Shown: positions 48,355 through 60,062 of the stretch, one piece after another | How the letters are laid out: each line of letters starts with the position of its first letter | How positions within the stretch are numbered: position 1 is the stretch's first letter | From: Gilliamella sp. B3022 | GTDB lineage: Bacteria > Pseudomonadota > Gammaproteobacteria > Enterobacterales > Orbaceae | Length of the DNA stretch: 64,000 nt | Assembly: GCF_028751545.1 (NCBI RefSeq) | Contig: NZ_CP071867.1 | Span: 2,019,306-2,083,305, forward strand | Direction: 5' to 3' | Made by a program: the position numbers and the translations under genes | The notes under the pieces: model-generated | Told to the model about the DNA's origin: nothing | Seen by the model: only the letters and a program-made list of their open reading frames with translations | Database searches by the model: none

Positions 48355-49542
48355 TTAATTTGAAACTTTGGCTAAGCTACCTTCACCTTGATAACAATAA
48401 TTTTTGGTGTTATAGGCGATGAAGGCGGATTCACCTTTAGTCAGTGTTATAATTTCAAATTTAGAAGTTAAGGTAATATTGCCTTCAAGACAAAATAGTA
48501 TTTGCGCACTAGTGACCTTTTCATTTCTTGCTTGATTATCACTGTCAATTATTTCAAATTTAAAATCATCAACCGGAACCGGAAAATCAATTTTATTTTG
48601 TCGAATAATAGGTGCAATGATTAACGCATCCAAACTAAGGCTATTAAAACTGGTGTTTTTTAACAATTCATCGATATCCAAATGTTTATTGGTTAAACCT
48701 GCCCGCAATACGTTATCCGAGCTTGCCATCACTTCAAGTCCAGTACCACACAAATAAGCATGGGGTGTTTGGGCAGATAAAAACATGGCTTGTGATGGTT
48801 GCAATTGAATTACATTTAAGATTAATGGCATGAATATCCCAATATCATTTGGGTAATCGTTGGCAAGGGTTTTTATTGTTAAATAGGGCTCGTTTGTAAA
48901 CGGTTTTATACAATTTAACAATTGGTTTATCGCTTGATGTTTTCTTTCGGGTGATAATGTCAGCAATGCTTGGAAAAAGCATTTTAATTGTTGTTCATTG
49001 GCATGAATATGCAATTGCTCAAGTTCATTGCTTAATGTTGGAACGTTAACTTGGCTAAACAATGCCAAAATTTCTGTAATAGCGCGAAAAGAGCACATGG
49101 CTTTAAATGGCGTGAGAGCATAGATCAGCTCTGGTTTGTGGTTGGGATCTTTATAATTGCGTTTCGGATCATTTAAAGCAATGCCTAATTGATTCTCTTT
49201 TGCAAAACCTTGCTCGGCATTAAACTTGGTTGGGTGTACTTGTATTGATAATGCTTTATTCGCTGATAGCACTTTAAATAAATAGGGAAGATCGGAATAT
49301 TTTTGAAAAGTTTTGGCACCTAACGTTGCTAACGGATGATTTTTGATAAGGTTATCAAGTCTGATTTTTTTATGCATTTTATCAATCGCTAATGAACAAC
49401 CCTTTGGATGATCGCCCATCCAGATTTCAGCAATGAGTTTTTTTGTTGGATTGTCGATAGCAAACATTTTAGGAATATTATCAATACTTCCCCAATCGTA
49501 GTTTTTAACACTATTTTCAAGTTTCCATATAGTTTGGCGCAT
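48355..49542 (-). CDS. manA: Mannose-6-phosphate isomerase, class I
   Basis: Zinc enzyme converting mannose-6-phosphate and fructose-6-phosphate. 395 residues (E. coli 391). N-terminus YDWGSIDNIPKMF; zinc ligands in LSIQVHPTKFNAEQGF and in NHKPELIYALTPF, and the substrate arginine segment SSDNVLRAGLTNKHLDI. GGAGGA lies eight bases before the start. It lies downstream of the carbohydrate porin on the same strand with a gap of about 170 bases, so joint control is possible. It converges on the right edge of the T6SS island. Confidence 0.96.
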   Translation of the reverse strand: MRQTIWKLENSVKNYDWGSIDNIPKMFAIDNPTKKLIAEIWMGDHPKGCSLAIDKMHKKIRLDNLIKNHPLATLGAKTFQKYSDLPYLFKVLSANKALSIQVHPTKFNAEQGFAKENQLGIALNDPKRNYKDPNHKPELIYALTPFKAMCSFRAITEILALFSQVNVPTLSNELEQLHIHANEQQLKCFFQALLTLSPERKHQAINQLLNCIKPFTNEPYLTIKTLANDYPNDIGIFMPLILNVIQLQPSQAMFLSAQTPHAYLCGTGLEVMASSDNVLRAGLTNKHLDIDELLKNTSFNSLSLDALIIAPIIRQNKIDFPVPVDDFKFEIIDSDNQARNEKVTSAQILFCLEGNITLTSKFEIITLTKGESAFIAYNTKNYCYQGEGSLAKVSN

Positions 49543-49712
49543 ATATTTAATCCTCCAGTTTGTTCAGCACTGCCCAGAGTGTTTATACTTGGCGTAGGTT
49601 ATAATACTCTTGATAATTGCAAATACATTTCGTAAAAACAAACCAATATATTGCAATAAACTGGTTTGTTTTAAAAGACGAAATAGGTTCGCTATGTCAC
49701 ACTTACGATGAA

Positions 49713-50897
49713 TTAATAGAAATATTTAAATCTTACGCGCGCACCATATCGATCATCGCTATTGTCACCATGAGATTTATTTCGATCTAATAATGACCAA
49801 TATGCACCTAAATAGATATTAAAATTATCCATATCCAATACATTATCAATTAAATAAGAAGCATTAACTGTGTGAATTTTATATTTACCCTTGTTATTGA
49901 TATGCCCATCTTTAATTTTATTGTCTGAATTAAATTTCTTAATATTATTGTGAGCATAATAGTAGCCCAGCCCGACTTTCTCCCAGATGATATCTGAACC
50001 GATGGTCATATCATTTTCATCTTTGGCGTTCAGGTAAGCGAAGCTGGTATTGATTTTAAGTCCTTTGTTTTCTGCTCCCCAGTCCCCTTCACTGTTCCAA
50101 GAAAAGGTTACGCCGTAACCAGTTCGTTGAGATTGATCGCGAAATTTACCATTATTATCGTAATAACCATAAGCATTTTTTACAACATTGGTTTCAGCTG
50201 CAATGCCGGTTGAGAAATGATCATTTTTCCATGATAAAACTGGACGGACATAAACGACGTTTTTCTTTTTCTCAATATCATAACCGTGATAGGTCGATTT
50301 ATTAAACATTTTTTCGCCGTTACTGACTAAGGCATTAACTTCTAAATTGAAATTATTGAAAAATGGCTTATTTAATTGAATACTTCCGCCATTTTTACTG
50401 CGACCTCGACCTTCTTTCATCATATAGATGTAGCCAAAACCATCTTCATAGATATCATTAGCTGTATTACCTGAATATTCAATAAAAGTATCTTGACCAA
50501 GAGGAAACATATCATAGGCCTCATAACGTCCGACTTTAATGCTCCATTCTTGTTTTTGTCCAAAATAAAAAGCCGCATCGTCCAAATTCATATCACCACC
50601 TAAATCAGCCAGTGGCTGTATTACAAAACCAGCAAAATTGTGATCCTTTATTTCGTGATAACCTTCTAACCCTATCAAAATTCGACCATTAATATCCCAG
50701 CGATCTTTATCAGCAGGTTTATTTTTTTTCTCGGCGCTTTCTTTTAAGGAGCTAAGTTGTTGTTTGCTGCTTGCGGCATCAACATTAATTTCAACATCAC
50801 CATAGAGTTTAAGTTTTCCTTGTGGTGTATTCCACTCAATTGCAGCGTTAGCCATTGAACTCAACCCTATTAAAATGAATATCACGATTTTTTTCAT
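49713..50897 (-). CDS. Carbohydrate porin, RafY-like
   Basis: Outer-membrane protein of 394 residues. It has a signal peptide (MKKIVIFILIGLSSMANA), a start like that of sugar porins (WNTPQGKLKLYGDVEINVDA), a charged stretch of about residues 42-66 (possible periplasmic spacer), alternating beta strands, and the C-terminal aromatic ARVRFKYFY needed for barrel assembly. The loop motif GRYEAYDMFPLGQDTF is shared with raffinose- and maltoporin-like porins. The substrate is not certain. AGGAGAG precedes the start. A CRP-like site and a LacI-like half-palindrome are upstream. Confidence 0.72.
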   Translation of the reverse strand: MKKIVIFILIGLSSMANAAIEWNTPQGKLKLYGDVEINVDAASSKQQLSSLKESAEKKNKPADKDRWDINGRILIGLEGYHEIKDHNFAGFVIQPLADLGGDMNLDDAAFYFGQKQEWSIKVGRYEAYDMFPLGQDTFIEYSGNTANDIYEDGFGYIYMMKEGRGRSKNGGSIQLNKPFFNNFNLEVNALVSNGEKMFNKSTYHGYDIEKKKNVVYVRPVLSWKNDHFSTGIAAETNVVKNAYGYYDNNGKFRDQSQRTGYGVTFSWNSEGDWGAENKGLKINTSFAYLNAKDENDMTIGSDIIWEKVGLGYYYAHNNIKKFNSDNKIKDGHINNKGKYKIHTVNASYLIDNVLDMDNFNIYLGAYWSLLDRNKSHGDNSDDRYGARVRFKYFY

Positions 50898-51246
50898 AAA
50901 ACTCTCCTCTCACCTATTTTGTATTATTTCATTGTGTTGTATGGTGTATGCGATACCGCTATGTTTGGTAATAATGGCAATAATTATTGGAATAAATATT
51001 GAAAAGATCATAAATGATATCGTTTACATTCATGATGTTATATGTTGATTGTCGTTTTTTAAACTTCCAGGATGTATTTATGTGACAGGGGTAACATTTT
51101 TAGGATGAATTTATCGTCAATTTCATTTTTTTGAGGCGATCGAAAATGTTCAAGTAAGATGAAGATGAGTCGAAGCTATATTTTACTAGTGATTAAGTAT
51201 ATAATGATGACCATATTCAATTAATTTAAGTTTAAGTTACATATTT
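50898..51246. other. Divergent region between the carbohydrate porin and prfA
   Basis: About 349 AT-rich bases with no ORF. A near-palindrome AAATGATATCGTTT (51012-51025) looks like a LacI-family operator half-site pair with mismatches, and a CRP-like sequence lies at 51081-51096. hemA, which precedes prfA in enterobacteria, is absent here. Confidence 0.4.
51081..51096. promoter_or_regulatory. CRP-like site upstream of the carbohydrate porin
   Basis: TGTGA-CAGGGG-TAACA matches the CRP consensus TGTGA-N6-TCACA in nine of ten positions. It lies about 190 bases from the porin start. Catabolite control of a sugar porin would be expected, but no promoter was placed. Confidence 0.35.
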
Positions 51247-52328
51247 ATGAAATCTTCAATTATCAATAAGTTAGAAACATTGCAAGAACGTTATGAAGAA
51301 GTTCAAGCATTATTATCTGACCCTTCGGTAATCGCCGATCAAAATCGCTTTCGCACACTTTCTAAAGAATATGCACAATTAAATGATGTCGTGAAGTGTT
51401 TTACGAGCTGGAAGCAAACTCAAGAAAATATCGAAACGGCTAAAATGATGCTTTCCGATCCGGAAATGAGTGAAATGGCTCAAGAAGAATTGAATGAAGC
51501 ATTAGGACAAGTCGAAGAACAAGAAAGGCAGTTGCAGGTGTTATTATTACCTAAAGATCCTAATGATGATTATAACTGTTTTGTTGAAGTACGTGCCGGA
51601 ACCGGTGGGGATGAGGCGGCAATTTTTGCCGGTGACTTAGCCAGAATGTATACCCGCTATGCTGAATCACGCCGTTGGCGAGTTGAAATCATGAGTTCTA
51701 ATGAAGGCGAACATGGCGGTTATAAAGAAGTGATCATGCTCATAAGTGGCGATGGTGTATACGGTAACTTAAAATTTGAATCAGGTGGTCATCGCGTTCA
51801 ACGGGTTCCGGAAACAGAGTCTCAAGGTCGTATTCATACTTCCGCTTGTACTGTTGCTGTTTTACCTGAAATCCCTGAGGCAGAAATGCCTGAAATCAAT
51901 CCAGCGGATTTAAAAATCGATACGTATCGTTCATCGGGTGCGGGCGGGCAACACGTTAATACTACCGATTCTGCTATCCGTATTACTCACATTCCAACCG
52001 GCATTGTTGTTGAGTGTCAAGACGAACGTTCACAGCATAAAAACAAAGCTAAAGCCATGTCAGTATTGGCGGCGCGCATTCAGGATGCTGAAATACGTAA
52101 ACGTCAGCAAGAAGAAGCGTCAACTCGACGTAATCTTTTAGGTTCAGGCGATCGCTCAGATAGAATCCGAACCTATAACTATCCACAAGGTCGAGTGACC
52201 GATCACCGAATCAACCTGACCATTTATCGCTTAGATGAAGTCATGGAAGGTAAACTAGAAATGTTAATCGATCCAATTGTACAAGAATATCAAGCAGACC
52301 AACTTGCAGCTTTATCGGAACAAGATGA

Positions 52329-52332
<4 letters not shown>
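51247..52332 (+). CDS. prfA: Peptide chain release factor 1
   Basis: Terminates translation at UAA and UAG. 361 residues (E. coli 360). The GGQ loop is in [17 protein letters not shown], the site that PrmC methylates. The codon-recognition tripeptide reads Pro-Glu-Thr in [14 protein letters not shown], where E. coli has Pro-Ala-Thr. Otherwise highly conserved. Its stop overlaps the prmC start by four bases, so the factor and its methylase are coupled. No clear SD is seen before ATG 51247. Confidence 0.97.
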
Positions 52333-54036
<1,704 letters not shown>

Positions 54037-54069
54037 TTTAACGCTGTATTGAAATTCAATATTAATGAT

Positions 54070-54099
54070 AAGAGAAATGCTGGGCATTTCTCTTTTTTT
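54070..54099 (+). terminator. Rho-independent terminator of kdsA
   Basis: Perfect 11-base stem AAGAGAAATGC/GCATTTCTCTT with loop TGG and a run of seven T, 34 bases after the kdsA stop. Confidence 0.92.
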
Positions 54100-54267
54100 A
54101 GCCTCTATACTGACTTGTCATAACCAAAATGATACTGCTAATTTAGCTCAGCATAATAAAAGCAATGATTTACATAACCTCTTTTATCTTTTCTATTTTA
54201 TTATTTTTTTTAAATAAAAAAAGTAAACATTTCCCCAAATGAAATCATTCAAAGTGAAATCTTTTTA

Positions 54268-54281
54268 GTGACTAGGATCAC
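54268..54281. promoter_or_regulatory. CRP-like site upstream of the chitoporin operon
   Basis: GTGA-CTAGGA-TCAC has a perfect GTGA-N6-TCAC core with AT-rich flanks. It is 210 bases before the chiP start. CRP control of chitin-sugar uptake would fit. Confidence 0.55.
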
Positions 54282-54490
54282 GAATTTAAATTATTTAATT
54301 TGCTAACTAAAATATGTTTATGCATTATAAAAAATAGCTGTTTAGCCTCTTTTTTGGTTTTACTGAGTTTTTCAAGGTGTTAATAAAAGTTTTTAAAATG
54401 AAAACGGATTTTATTTTGTGCTTAATAACGAGGTGGTCTAATGAAGAACGGCTGTTTAAATTACACAGTATTGATTTAAGGAAATAAATT

Positions 54491-55906
54491 ATGAATAACT
54501 ATAATGCATTAAACATTCCTCGTTCGCTGAGTTATTTGACAAAACTCATACTTTCTTTAACCGTGTTAACCAGCATTACACCGCTTTATGCTACTTATGC
54601 AAATAATTTTGTTGATGATTCGTCACTTACAGGTAATGTATTTTTCTGGAATCGTGATCGTGAAAGAAAAAATGTCGATGAACATAAATATGAAAAAAAT
54701 CTTAGACATTCCTCTTTTAACACAAATTTGGATTTTAAATCGGGGTATATGGCTGATCGATTTGCAATTGAGTTAGGTGGTTACGGTGCTTGGGAAGTCA
54801 GTAACGGTGGCAATGGACATCCTAATGAAATCGGTTTTAGTGGCGCCAATACCCGATGGGATGAGGATTGGAAGAAAGATGTCAGTGGGCTGAGTTTTTA
54901 TAAAGCGTTAATGAATTTTAAACTCGACGACAAATTTTGGCTTAGAGCAGGGTATATTCAACCTTCAGGTCAAACATTACTGGCGCCACACTGGAGTTTA
55001 TTACCCGGTACTTATCGAGGTGTGGAATTTGGTACTTTGCTTGATTTCGATGAAGCCGGTGTTTTATCCATGTCGTATATGTGGACTGATAAATACAAAG
55101 CGCCTTGGTATAAGCGACTTTATGAATTTAAACAATGGGGAAAAGGGAAAAAAATTGATTACCTCCATTCTGCTGGTTTGAAGTATGACTTTAAAAACCA
55201 TTTAGTGGTAGAAAGTGCTTTTGGTCAAGCACAAAATTATATGAACCAATTTTTTGGTAAAGCCTCATATAAAACCGATATATTCAATAATCCACTTACG
55301 ATGAGTTATCAATTTTATGGCGCTAAAGATCAGTCACATAAAGGAAAAAATGTTTATGATGGCTTGGCGTGGTTACAAGCAGCTACTTTAGGTTATCAAA
55401 TGGGGCCGGTTGGTCTACGACTTGAAGGTGTGGTTGTTAAAGCTGAAGGTGAACAAGGGTTCTTTCTACAGCGAATGACACCGGATTATGCTTCTTCAAA
55501 TGGTCGATTAGATGTGTGGTGGAATTCACGTTCTGACTTTAATGCCAATGGTGAGAAGGCGATATTTGCTGAAGTCACTTATGATTTAGGCGATCTATCC
55601 AATTCTTTAACTGGTTGGAAAACAGGCGTTTCTTATGCTTATGGTTGGGATGCGAAACCGAGCACAGACAAACAATTTAATCAGAAGAAACGTTTAATTG
55701 AATCAGCTTACAATTTTGATTTAGGTTATACCGTACAAAATGGTTGGATAAAAGATACGTCTTTACAACTTCATTATACCAAATATAACAATCATACCAA
55801 TATCCCAAGCTGGGGGGGCGGATATGGCAATATCTTCCAAGACGAACACGATATCAAATTTATTGTTACTGTCCCTTTCACCATTTTCAATGCTAAACAA
55901 AAATAG
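54491..55906 (+). CDS. chiP: Chitoporin ChiP, OprD-type outer-membrane channel
   Basis: Outer-membrane channel of 471 residues for chito-oligosaccharides. A long N-terminal hydrophobic segment (about 16-38) forms the signal sequence. The OprD-type layout is visible: NFVDDSSLTGNVFFWNRDRER, FKSGYMADRFAIELGGYG, LRAGYIQPSGQTLLAPHWSLLPGTYRG (split at 20 here) and a C-terminal ending in FIVTVPFTIF before a short tail. E. coli ChiP is 468. The chitobiase gene follows 9 bases later, so the two form an operon for chitin fragments. A CRP-like site is upstream. Confidence 0.9.
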   Translation: MNNYNALNIPRSLSYLTKLILSLTVLTSITPLYATYANNFVDDSSLTGNVFFWNRDRERKNVDEHKYEKNLRHSSFNTNLDFKSGYMADRFAIELGGYGAWEVSNGGNGHPNEIGFSGANTRWDEDWKKDVSGLSFYKALMNFKLDDKFWLRAGYIQPSGQTLLAPHWSLLPGTYRGVEFGTLLDFDEAGVLSMSYMWTDKYKAPWYKRLYEFKQWGKGKKIDYLHSAGLKYDFKNHLVVESAFGQAQNYMNQFFGKASYKTDIFNNPLTMSYQFYGAKDQSHKGKNVYDGLAWLQAATLGYQMGPVGLRLEGVVVKAEGEQGFFLQRMTPDYASSNGRLDVWWNSRSDFNANGEKAIFAEVTYDLGDLSNSLTGWKTGVSYAYGWDAKPSTDKQFNQKKRLIESAYNFDLGYTVQNGWIKDTSLQLHYTKYNNHTNIPSWGGGYGNIFQDEHDIKFIVTVPFTIFNAKQK

Positions 55907-55915
55907 GTAATTGTC

Positions 55916-58594
55916 ATGATAAAATTTAAATCAGCTATTATTGCTACATCGATAGCATCATTATTCAGTATGGGAGCTGCACAATCAGTTAGCGCTTCAC
56001 AAAAAATTGTGGATACCATGAGTTCACAATTGCGACTAAATTATCATATAGTTGATAATAATGCTGTCAATCATGGTGTAGATTGTGCTGCATTGGGGGC
56101 AGATTGGGCATCTTGTAACAAAGTAACTTTAACGCTTAAAAATACGGGTCCTGCGATAACTGACAAAGATTGGGCAATCTATTTTCACAATATTCGCATG
56201 ATATTAGCCGTCAATCATGATCAATTTAAAATTACCCATATAACAGGTGATTTGCATAAGCTTGAACCTACTAAAAAATTCAAAGGAATTCCCGAGAAAG
56301 CTATTGTGAAAATACCCATCATTGGGGAATATTGGCAAATCAGTGAAAGTGATGTGATGCCTAGATGGTATGTCACCTCATCAAATGCTGAACCCAAAAT
56401 GATTGTTAATACGGATACCGATTCCGATAATCTATCGGCATTTGTTGAACCTTTAGGCAAACAATGGAAAATATCCCCCAATGATCATAATATTTTAATG
56501 ACGCCTGAAAATCGTTATCAACATAACAAAGAGATGCAACTTATTAATGCCGACTTGTTAAAAGGGCAGATTTTGCCGACCCCATCCAAACTTACTGTTG
56601 GTAAGGAAATGGTTACACTCAATGAAAATGGCGTTAATTTAGTTCTTAATGGCTTAGCAAAAGAGAGCGAAGCGGTATTAAATGAACATTTTAAAATATT
56701 AAACATCCCTGTTAGTCCTAAAGGCTTTAACATTAAGGCTTCAATTGATAAAAGTGCATTTGAAAAAGGCGTAAAAGGGAGTTATAAGTTAGATATCACT
56801 CCTGAAGGGGCCACCATTTTAGCTTTTGACCAAAGTGGCATTTTTTATGGCGTAGAATCGATATTATCTGTATTACATGCCGATAATCCTCATGTTATTC
56901 CTGTACTTTCAGCTGAAGATGCCCCGCGTTTTGAATATCGAGGAATGATGTTAGATACCGGTCGAAATTTCAAAAGTAAAGAAGCGGTATTACAGCTACT
57001 TGATACAATGTCAAAATATAAAATGAATAAATTTCATTTCCATTTGAGTGATGATGAAGGTTGGCGAATTGAAATTCCAGGTTTACCTGAACTCACCAAT
57101 TTTGGTAGTAAACGCTGTCATGATTTGAGTGAGAAAAAGTGCTTATTGCCACAACTTGGATCGGGTCCAAATAGCAATAATAGCGGCAGTGGATACTTTA
57201 CTCGAGCTGATTATATTGAGATAGTAAAATACGCAAAAGCTCGATTTATTGAAGTCATCCCAGAAATCGATATGCCCGCTCATGCTAGAGCCGCTATTAA
57301 ATCGATGGAAGTGAGATATCAACACCTAATGGATAAAGGACAAGAACAACAAGCTAACGAATATCGATTAATTGATCCAACCGATACATCCAATACAACA
57401 ACGGTACAATTTTATAATCGACAAAGTTATCTCAACCCATGTTTGGAGTCTTCAAAAAAATTTGTTAATAAAGTCATTAGTGAAATCGCTAAAATGCATG
57501 TTGAAGCTGAACAACCTATTACAACCTGGCATTTTGGTGGTGATGAAGCAAAAAACATTCATTTCGGTAATGGCTACCAAGATATCAACGCCGCTCAAAA
57601 AGAGGATGGTAAAGGGTTAATCGATCAAAGTGTTGAAGATCACCCATGGGCAAAATCACAAGCTTGCCAAACCTTTGTCAAAACTGGCGTAGTTGAGAAT
57701 TTTGAACATTTACCAAGCTATTTTGCCGTCGAAGTAAGTAAAATCATTAAAAAAAATGGGATTAATCGCATGCAAGTTTGGCAAGATGGTGTAAAATTTG
57801 CTACCGATGCCAACGCTTTTGCCACTGATGAAGTGATTGTCAATTTCTGGGATAACTTATATTGGGGCGGGTATGATTCAGTGAATGAATTTGCCAATAA
57901 GGGCTATAAAGTTATTGTGTCTAATCCTGATTATGTCTATTTAGATATGCCTTACGAAGTTAATCCAAAAGAAAGCGGTTATTATTGGGCTGCTCGATTT
58001 AATGACGAACGCAAAATCTTCAGTTTTGCGCCAGATAACTTGCCACAAAATGCTGAAACTTCTTTTGATCGTAACGGGGATGCTTTTGCAGCGAAAGGTA
58101 CAATGGATTGGCCAGGTGCATATGGATTATCAGCTCAAATATGGACTGAAAATATTCGTACAGATGAGAAAATGGCGTATATGACCTATCCTCGATTACT
58201 CAGTGTTGCAGAACGCGCATGGCATAAAGCCGATTGGGAAACAAATTATCAAAAAGATCGCCAATTCCAACTAGGTGAAACCCATTATGTTGATCAGCAG
58301 AAACTTTTTGATGATTGGAACCAATTTGCCAATTTATTAGGACAACGAGAATTAGCTAAATTAGATGCGGCTTTGGTTGATTATCGTCTACCTATCCCTG
58401 GAGCAAAAATTGAAAATGGTAAATTGATGGCAAATATTGTTTTCCCTGGTTTAAGTATTGAATATTCAATTGATAAAGGCGATCAATGGTTGCGTTATCG
58501 AGGTCCCACTTCCATTAAGAAAGGGGAAAGTGTCTTTATTCGTAGTGTATCGCCAAATCAACAAAGGACAAGTCGCATTGAAATTGTGAAATAA
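55916..58594 (+). CDS. chb: Chitobiase, GH20 beta-N-acetylhexosaminidase
   Basis: Exported enzyme of 892 residues that cleaves N-acetylglucosamine from chitobiose; Serratia Chb is about the same size. Signal peptide (residues 1-28, AAQSVSASQK). N-terminal CHB_HEX cellulose-binding-like domain (about 35-190), then a GH20b-like domain (220-340), catalytic barrel from about 340 (EYRGMMLDTGRNFKSKEAV, FHFHLSDDEGWRIEIPG) with the catalytic Asp543-Glu544 in WHFGGDEAKN, and a C-terminal CHB_HEX_C sheet domain (from about 820). It shares an operon with chiP, so cleavage probably occurs after import to the periplasm. Confidence 0.95.
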   Translation: MIKFKSAIIATSIASLFSMGAAQSVSASQKIVDTMSSQLRLNYHIVDNNAVNHGVDCAALGADWASCNKVTLTLKNTGPAITDKDWAIYFHNIRMILAVNHDQFKITHITGDLHKLEPTKKFKGIPEKAIVKIPIIGEYWQISESDVMPRWYVTSSNAEPKMIVNTDTDSDNLSAFVEPLGKQWKISPNDHNILMTPENRYQHNKEMQLINADLLKGQILPTPSKLTVGKEMVTLNENGVNLVLNGLAKESEAVLNEHFKILNIPVSPKGFNIKASIDKSAFEKGVKGSYKLDITPEGATILAFDQSGIFYGVESILSVLHADNPHVIPVLSAEDAPRFEYRGMMLDTGRNFKSKEAVLQLLDTMSKYKMNKFHFHLSDDEGWRIEIPGLPELTNFGSKRCHDLSEKKCLLPQLGSGPNSNNSGSGYFTRADYIEIVKYAKARFIEVIPEIDMPAHARAAIKSMEVRYQHLMDKGQEQQANEYRLIDPTDTSNTTTVQFYNRQSYLNPCLESSKKFVNKVISEIAKMHVEAEQPITTWHFGGDEAKNIHFGNGYQDINAAQKEDGKGLIDQSVEDHPWAKSQACQTFVKTGVVENFEHLPSYFAVEVSKIIKKNGINRMQVWQDGVKFATDANAFATDEVIVNFWDNLYWGGYDSVNEFANKGYKVIVSNPDYVYLDMPYEVNPKESGYYWAARFNDERKIFSFAPDNLPQNAETSFDRNGDAFAAKGTMDWPGAYGLSAQIWTENIRTDEKMAYMTYPRLLSVAERAWHKADWETNYQKDRQFQLGETHYVDQQKLFDDWNQFANLLGQRELAKLDAALVDYRLPIPGAKIENGKLMANIVFPGLSIEYSIDKGDQWLRYRGPTSIKKGESVFIRSVSPNQQRTSRIEIVK

Positions 58595-58719
58595 ATTCCT
58601 ATCACTCACTATTCTTATCCGTCATTTAGCGGATAAGAATAAAAGTGAAAAGAAGAAAAGTCCAAAAGAGGTAAATAGCTTCGAAACAATAAATAGGTTA
58701 AATAATATCATTAATCGTA

Positions 58720-59112
58720 TTAATGAAGCGTTTCGAGATCATCATCTTCATGAAAATCATCGCTGCCATCTTCAAAATAAGTTCCCCAACCATCATAGTT
58801 GACACCGAATTGATATGTTAATGTGATTATTTCTGCTATTTGGGCATTAATTGATTCTGCATTAAGTGGACTTTCAGCAACAATATCAAAACCGATAACA
58901 ACGTTGCCCACCTCGTCTACGTCTTCGTCAGGATCGGTAGCTTCATAACCTAATTTATAGGCCTCTACAGCGACTTTTTCAAGCTGATCAAAATTTTGGG
59001 ATGAAATATGATGTTCAATAATATAAAGCGCATGAGGATCGCTACCATCTTCTAACAGTTCTTCAATAATCGCGTTGGTATCTTGTTGGGCAAGCATAAT
59101 TTGATCTTTCAT
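58720..59112 (-). CDS. rraB: Regulator of ribonuclease E activity B
   Basis: Acidic protein of 130 residues that binds RNase E and changes its mRNA cleavage. N-terminus QQDTNAIIEELLEDGSDPHALYIIEHHISS, middle EAYKLGYEATDPDE and the typical ending YDGWGTYFEDGSDDFHEDDD match RraB. It is divergent from rnm; the short gap holds both promoters. Confidence 0.92.
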   Translation of the reverse strand: MKDQIMLAQQDTNAIIEELLEDGSDPHALYIIEHHISSQNFDQLEKVAVEAYKLGYEATDPDEDVDEVGNVVIGFDIVAESPLNAESINAQIAEIITLTYQFGVNYDGWGTYFEDGSDDFHEDDDLETLH

Positions 59113-59183
59113 AATTTACCTTTTAGTGGTCATGCAATTTGTGTGGTATATTACACGTTTAAAAATAATTTTCGAGAAAAAAA

Positions 59184-60035
59184 GTGATCGTTGATTTACA
59201 TTCGCATACAACTGCGTCAGACGGTACATTGACACCCAGTGAACTGGTCAAAAGAGCGGCTGATAATCATATCAGTATGTTAGCCATTACCGATCACGAT
59301 ACTATCAAAGGTCTATTAGAAGCCAAAAATACGATAGAACGTGAAAGTTTACCCGTTAAATTAATTTATGGTGTTGAAGTATCAACAATATGGAAGAATA
59401 ATGAAATTCATATTGTTGGATTGAATGTCGATATTGAAAACTCATTGTTACTTGACTTGCTATCCACCCAAGAACAAAAGCGAATTGATAGAGCAATTTG
59501 CATTGACCAAAAATTAGCGAAAGTCAGTATTAATAATGCGTATCAACAAGCACAACAATTTTCGAAAGGTGATATTGTATCACGAGCTCACTTCGCACGT
59601 TTTTTAGTTGCTCATGGTCATGCTAAAGATATTAAACACGCCTTTAAAAAATATTTAGGCAAAAGTGGTTATGCCTATGTGCCTGCAAAATGTTGTAGTA
59701 TTGTTCAAGCGGTGCATGCCATTCATGCAGCAGGTGGGCAAGCAGTACTTGCTCATCCTAGCCGTTATGATTTAACGTTAACAAAATTAAAAACATTGAT
59801 TGCTGAATTTAAAGAATATGGCGGTAATGCCATGGAAGTATCACAAAGCAGACAAACGCAAGATGATTTACAACGATTGGCGAAATTAGCTAATGAATTT
59901 GGATTATTGGCATCACAAGGTTCCGATTTTCACGATCTGGTTAATTATCTTGATTTAGGTAAAACCACCCCTTTACCTGCCAGTGTGACACCTATCTGGC
60001 ATGATTGGAATGACGATATTAAACATAACATTTAA
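59184..60035 (+). CDS. rnm: 5'-3' exoribonuclease Rnm (RNase AM, formerly TrpH/YciV)
   Basis: PHP-family metallo-exoribonuclease that trims the 5' ends of rRNAs. 283 residues. Metal ligands in VDLHSHTTASDGTLTP and AITDHDTIKG; Glu in IYGVEVSTIW, a His in IVSRAHFARFLVAHGHA, VLAHPSRYD and SQGSDFHDLVNY complete the site. The start is a GTG at 59184; no in-frame ATG lies upstream before stops and GAGAA precedes it. yciO follows 27 bases later, then rluB, the enterobacterial order. Confidence 0.93.
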   Translation: MIVDLHSHTTASDGTLTPSELVKRAADNHISMLAITDHDTIKGLLEAKNTIERESLPVKLIYGVEVSTIWKNNEIHIVGLNVDIENSLLLDLLSTQEQKRIDRAICIDQKLAKVSINNAYQQAQQFSKGDIVSRAHFARFLVAHGHAKDIKHAFKKYLGKSGYAYVPAKCCSIVQAVHAIHAAGGQAVLAHPSRYDLTLTKLKTLIAEFKEYGGNAMEVSQSRQTQDDLQRLAKLANEFGLLASQGSDFHDLVNYLDLGKTTPLPASVTPIWHDWNDDIKHNI

Positions 60036-60062
60036 CGATAACACGAATAATAGAAGAAAACT

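Larger units (their letters stand above)
54037..54490. other. kdsA-chiP intergenic control region
   Basis: About 450 AT-rich bases without an ORF. It contains the kdsA terminator (54070-54099) and a strong CRP-like palindrome (54268-54281). The chiP promoter should lie between that site and the chiP ATG at 54491, but I could not fix it. In E. coli chiP has a leader targeted by the small RNA ChiX; I did not recognise that site. Confidence 0.5.
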
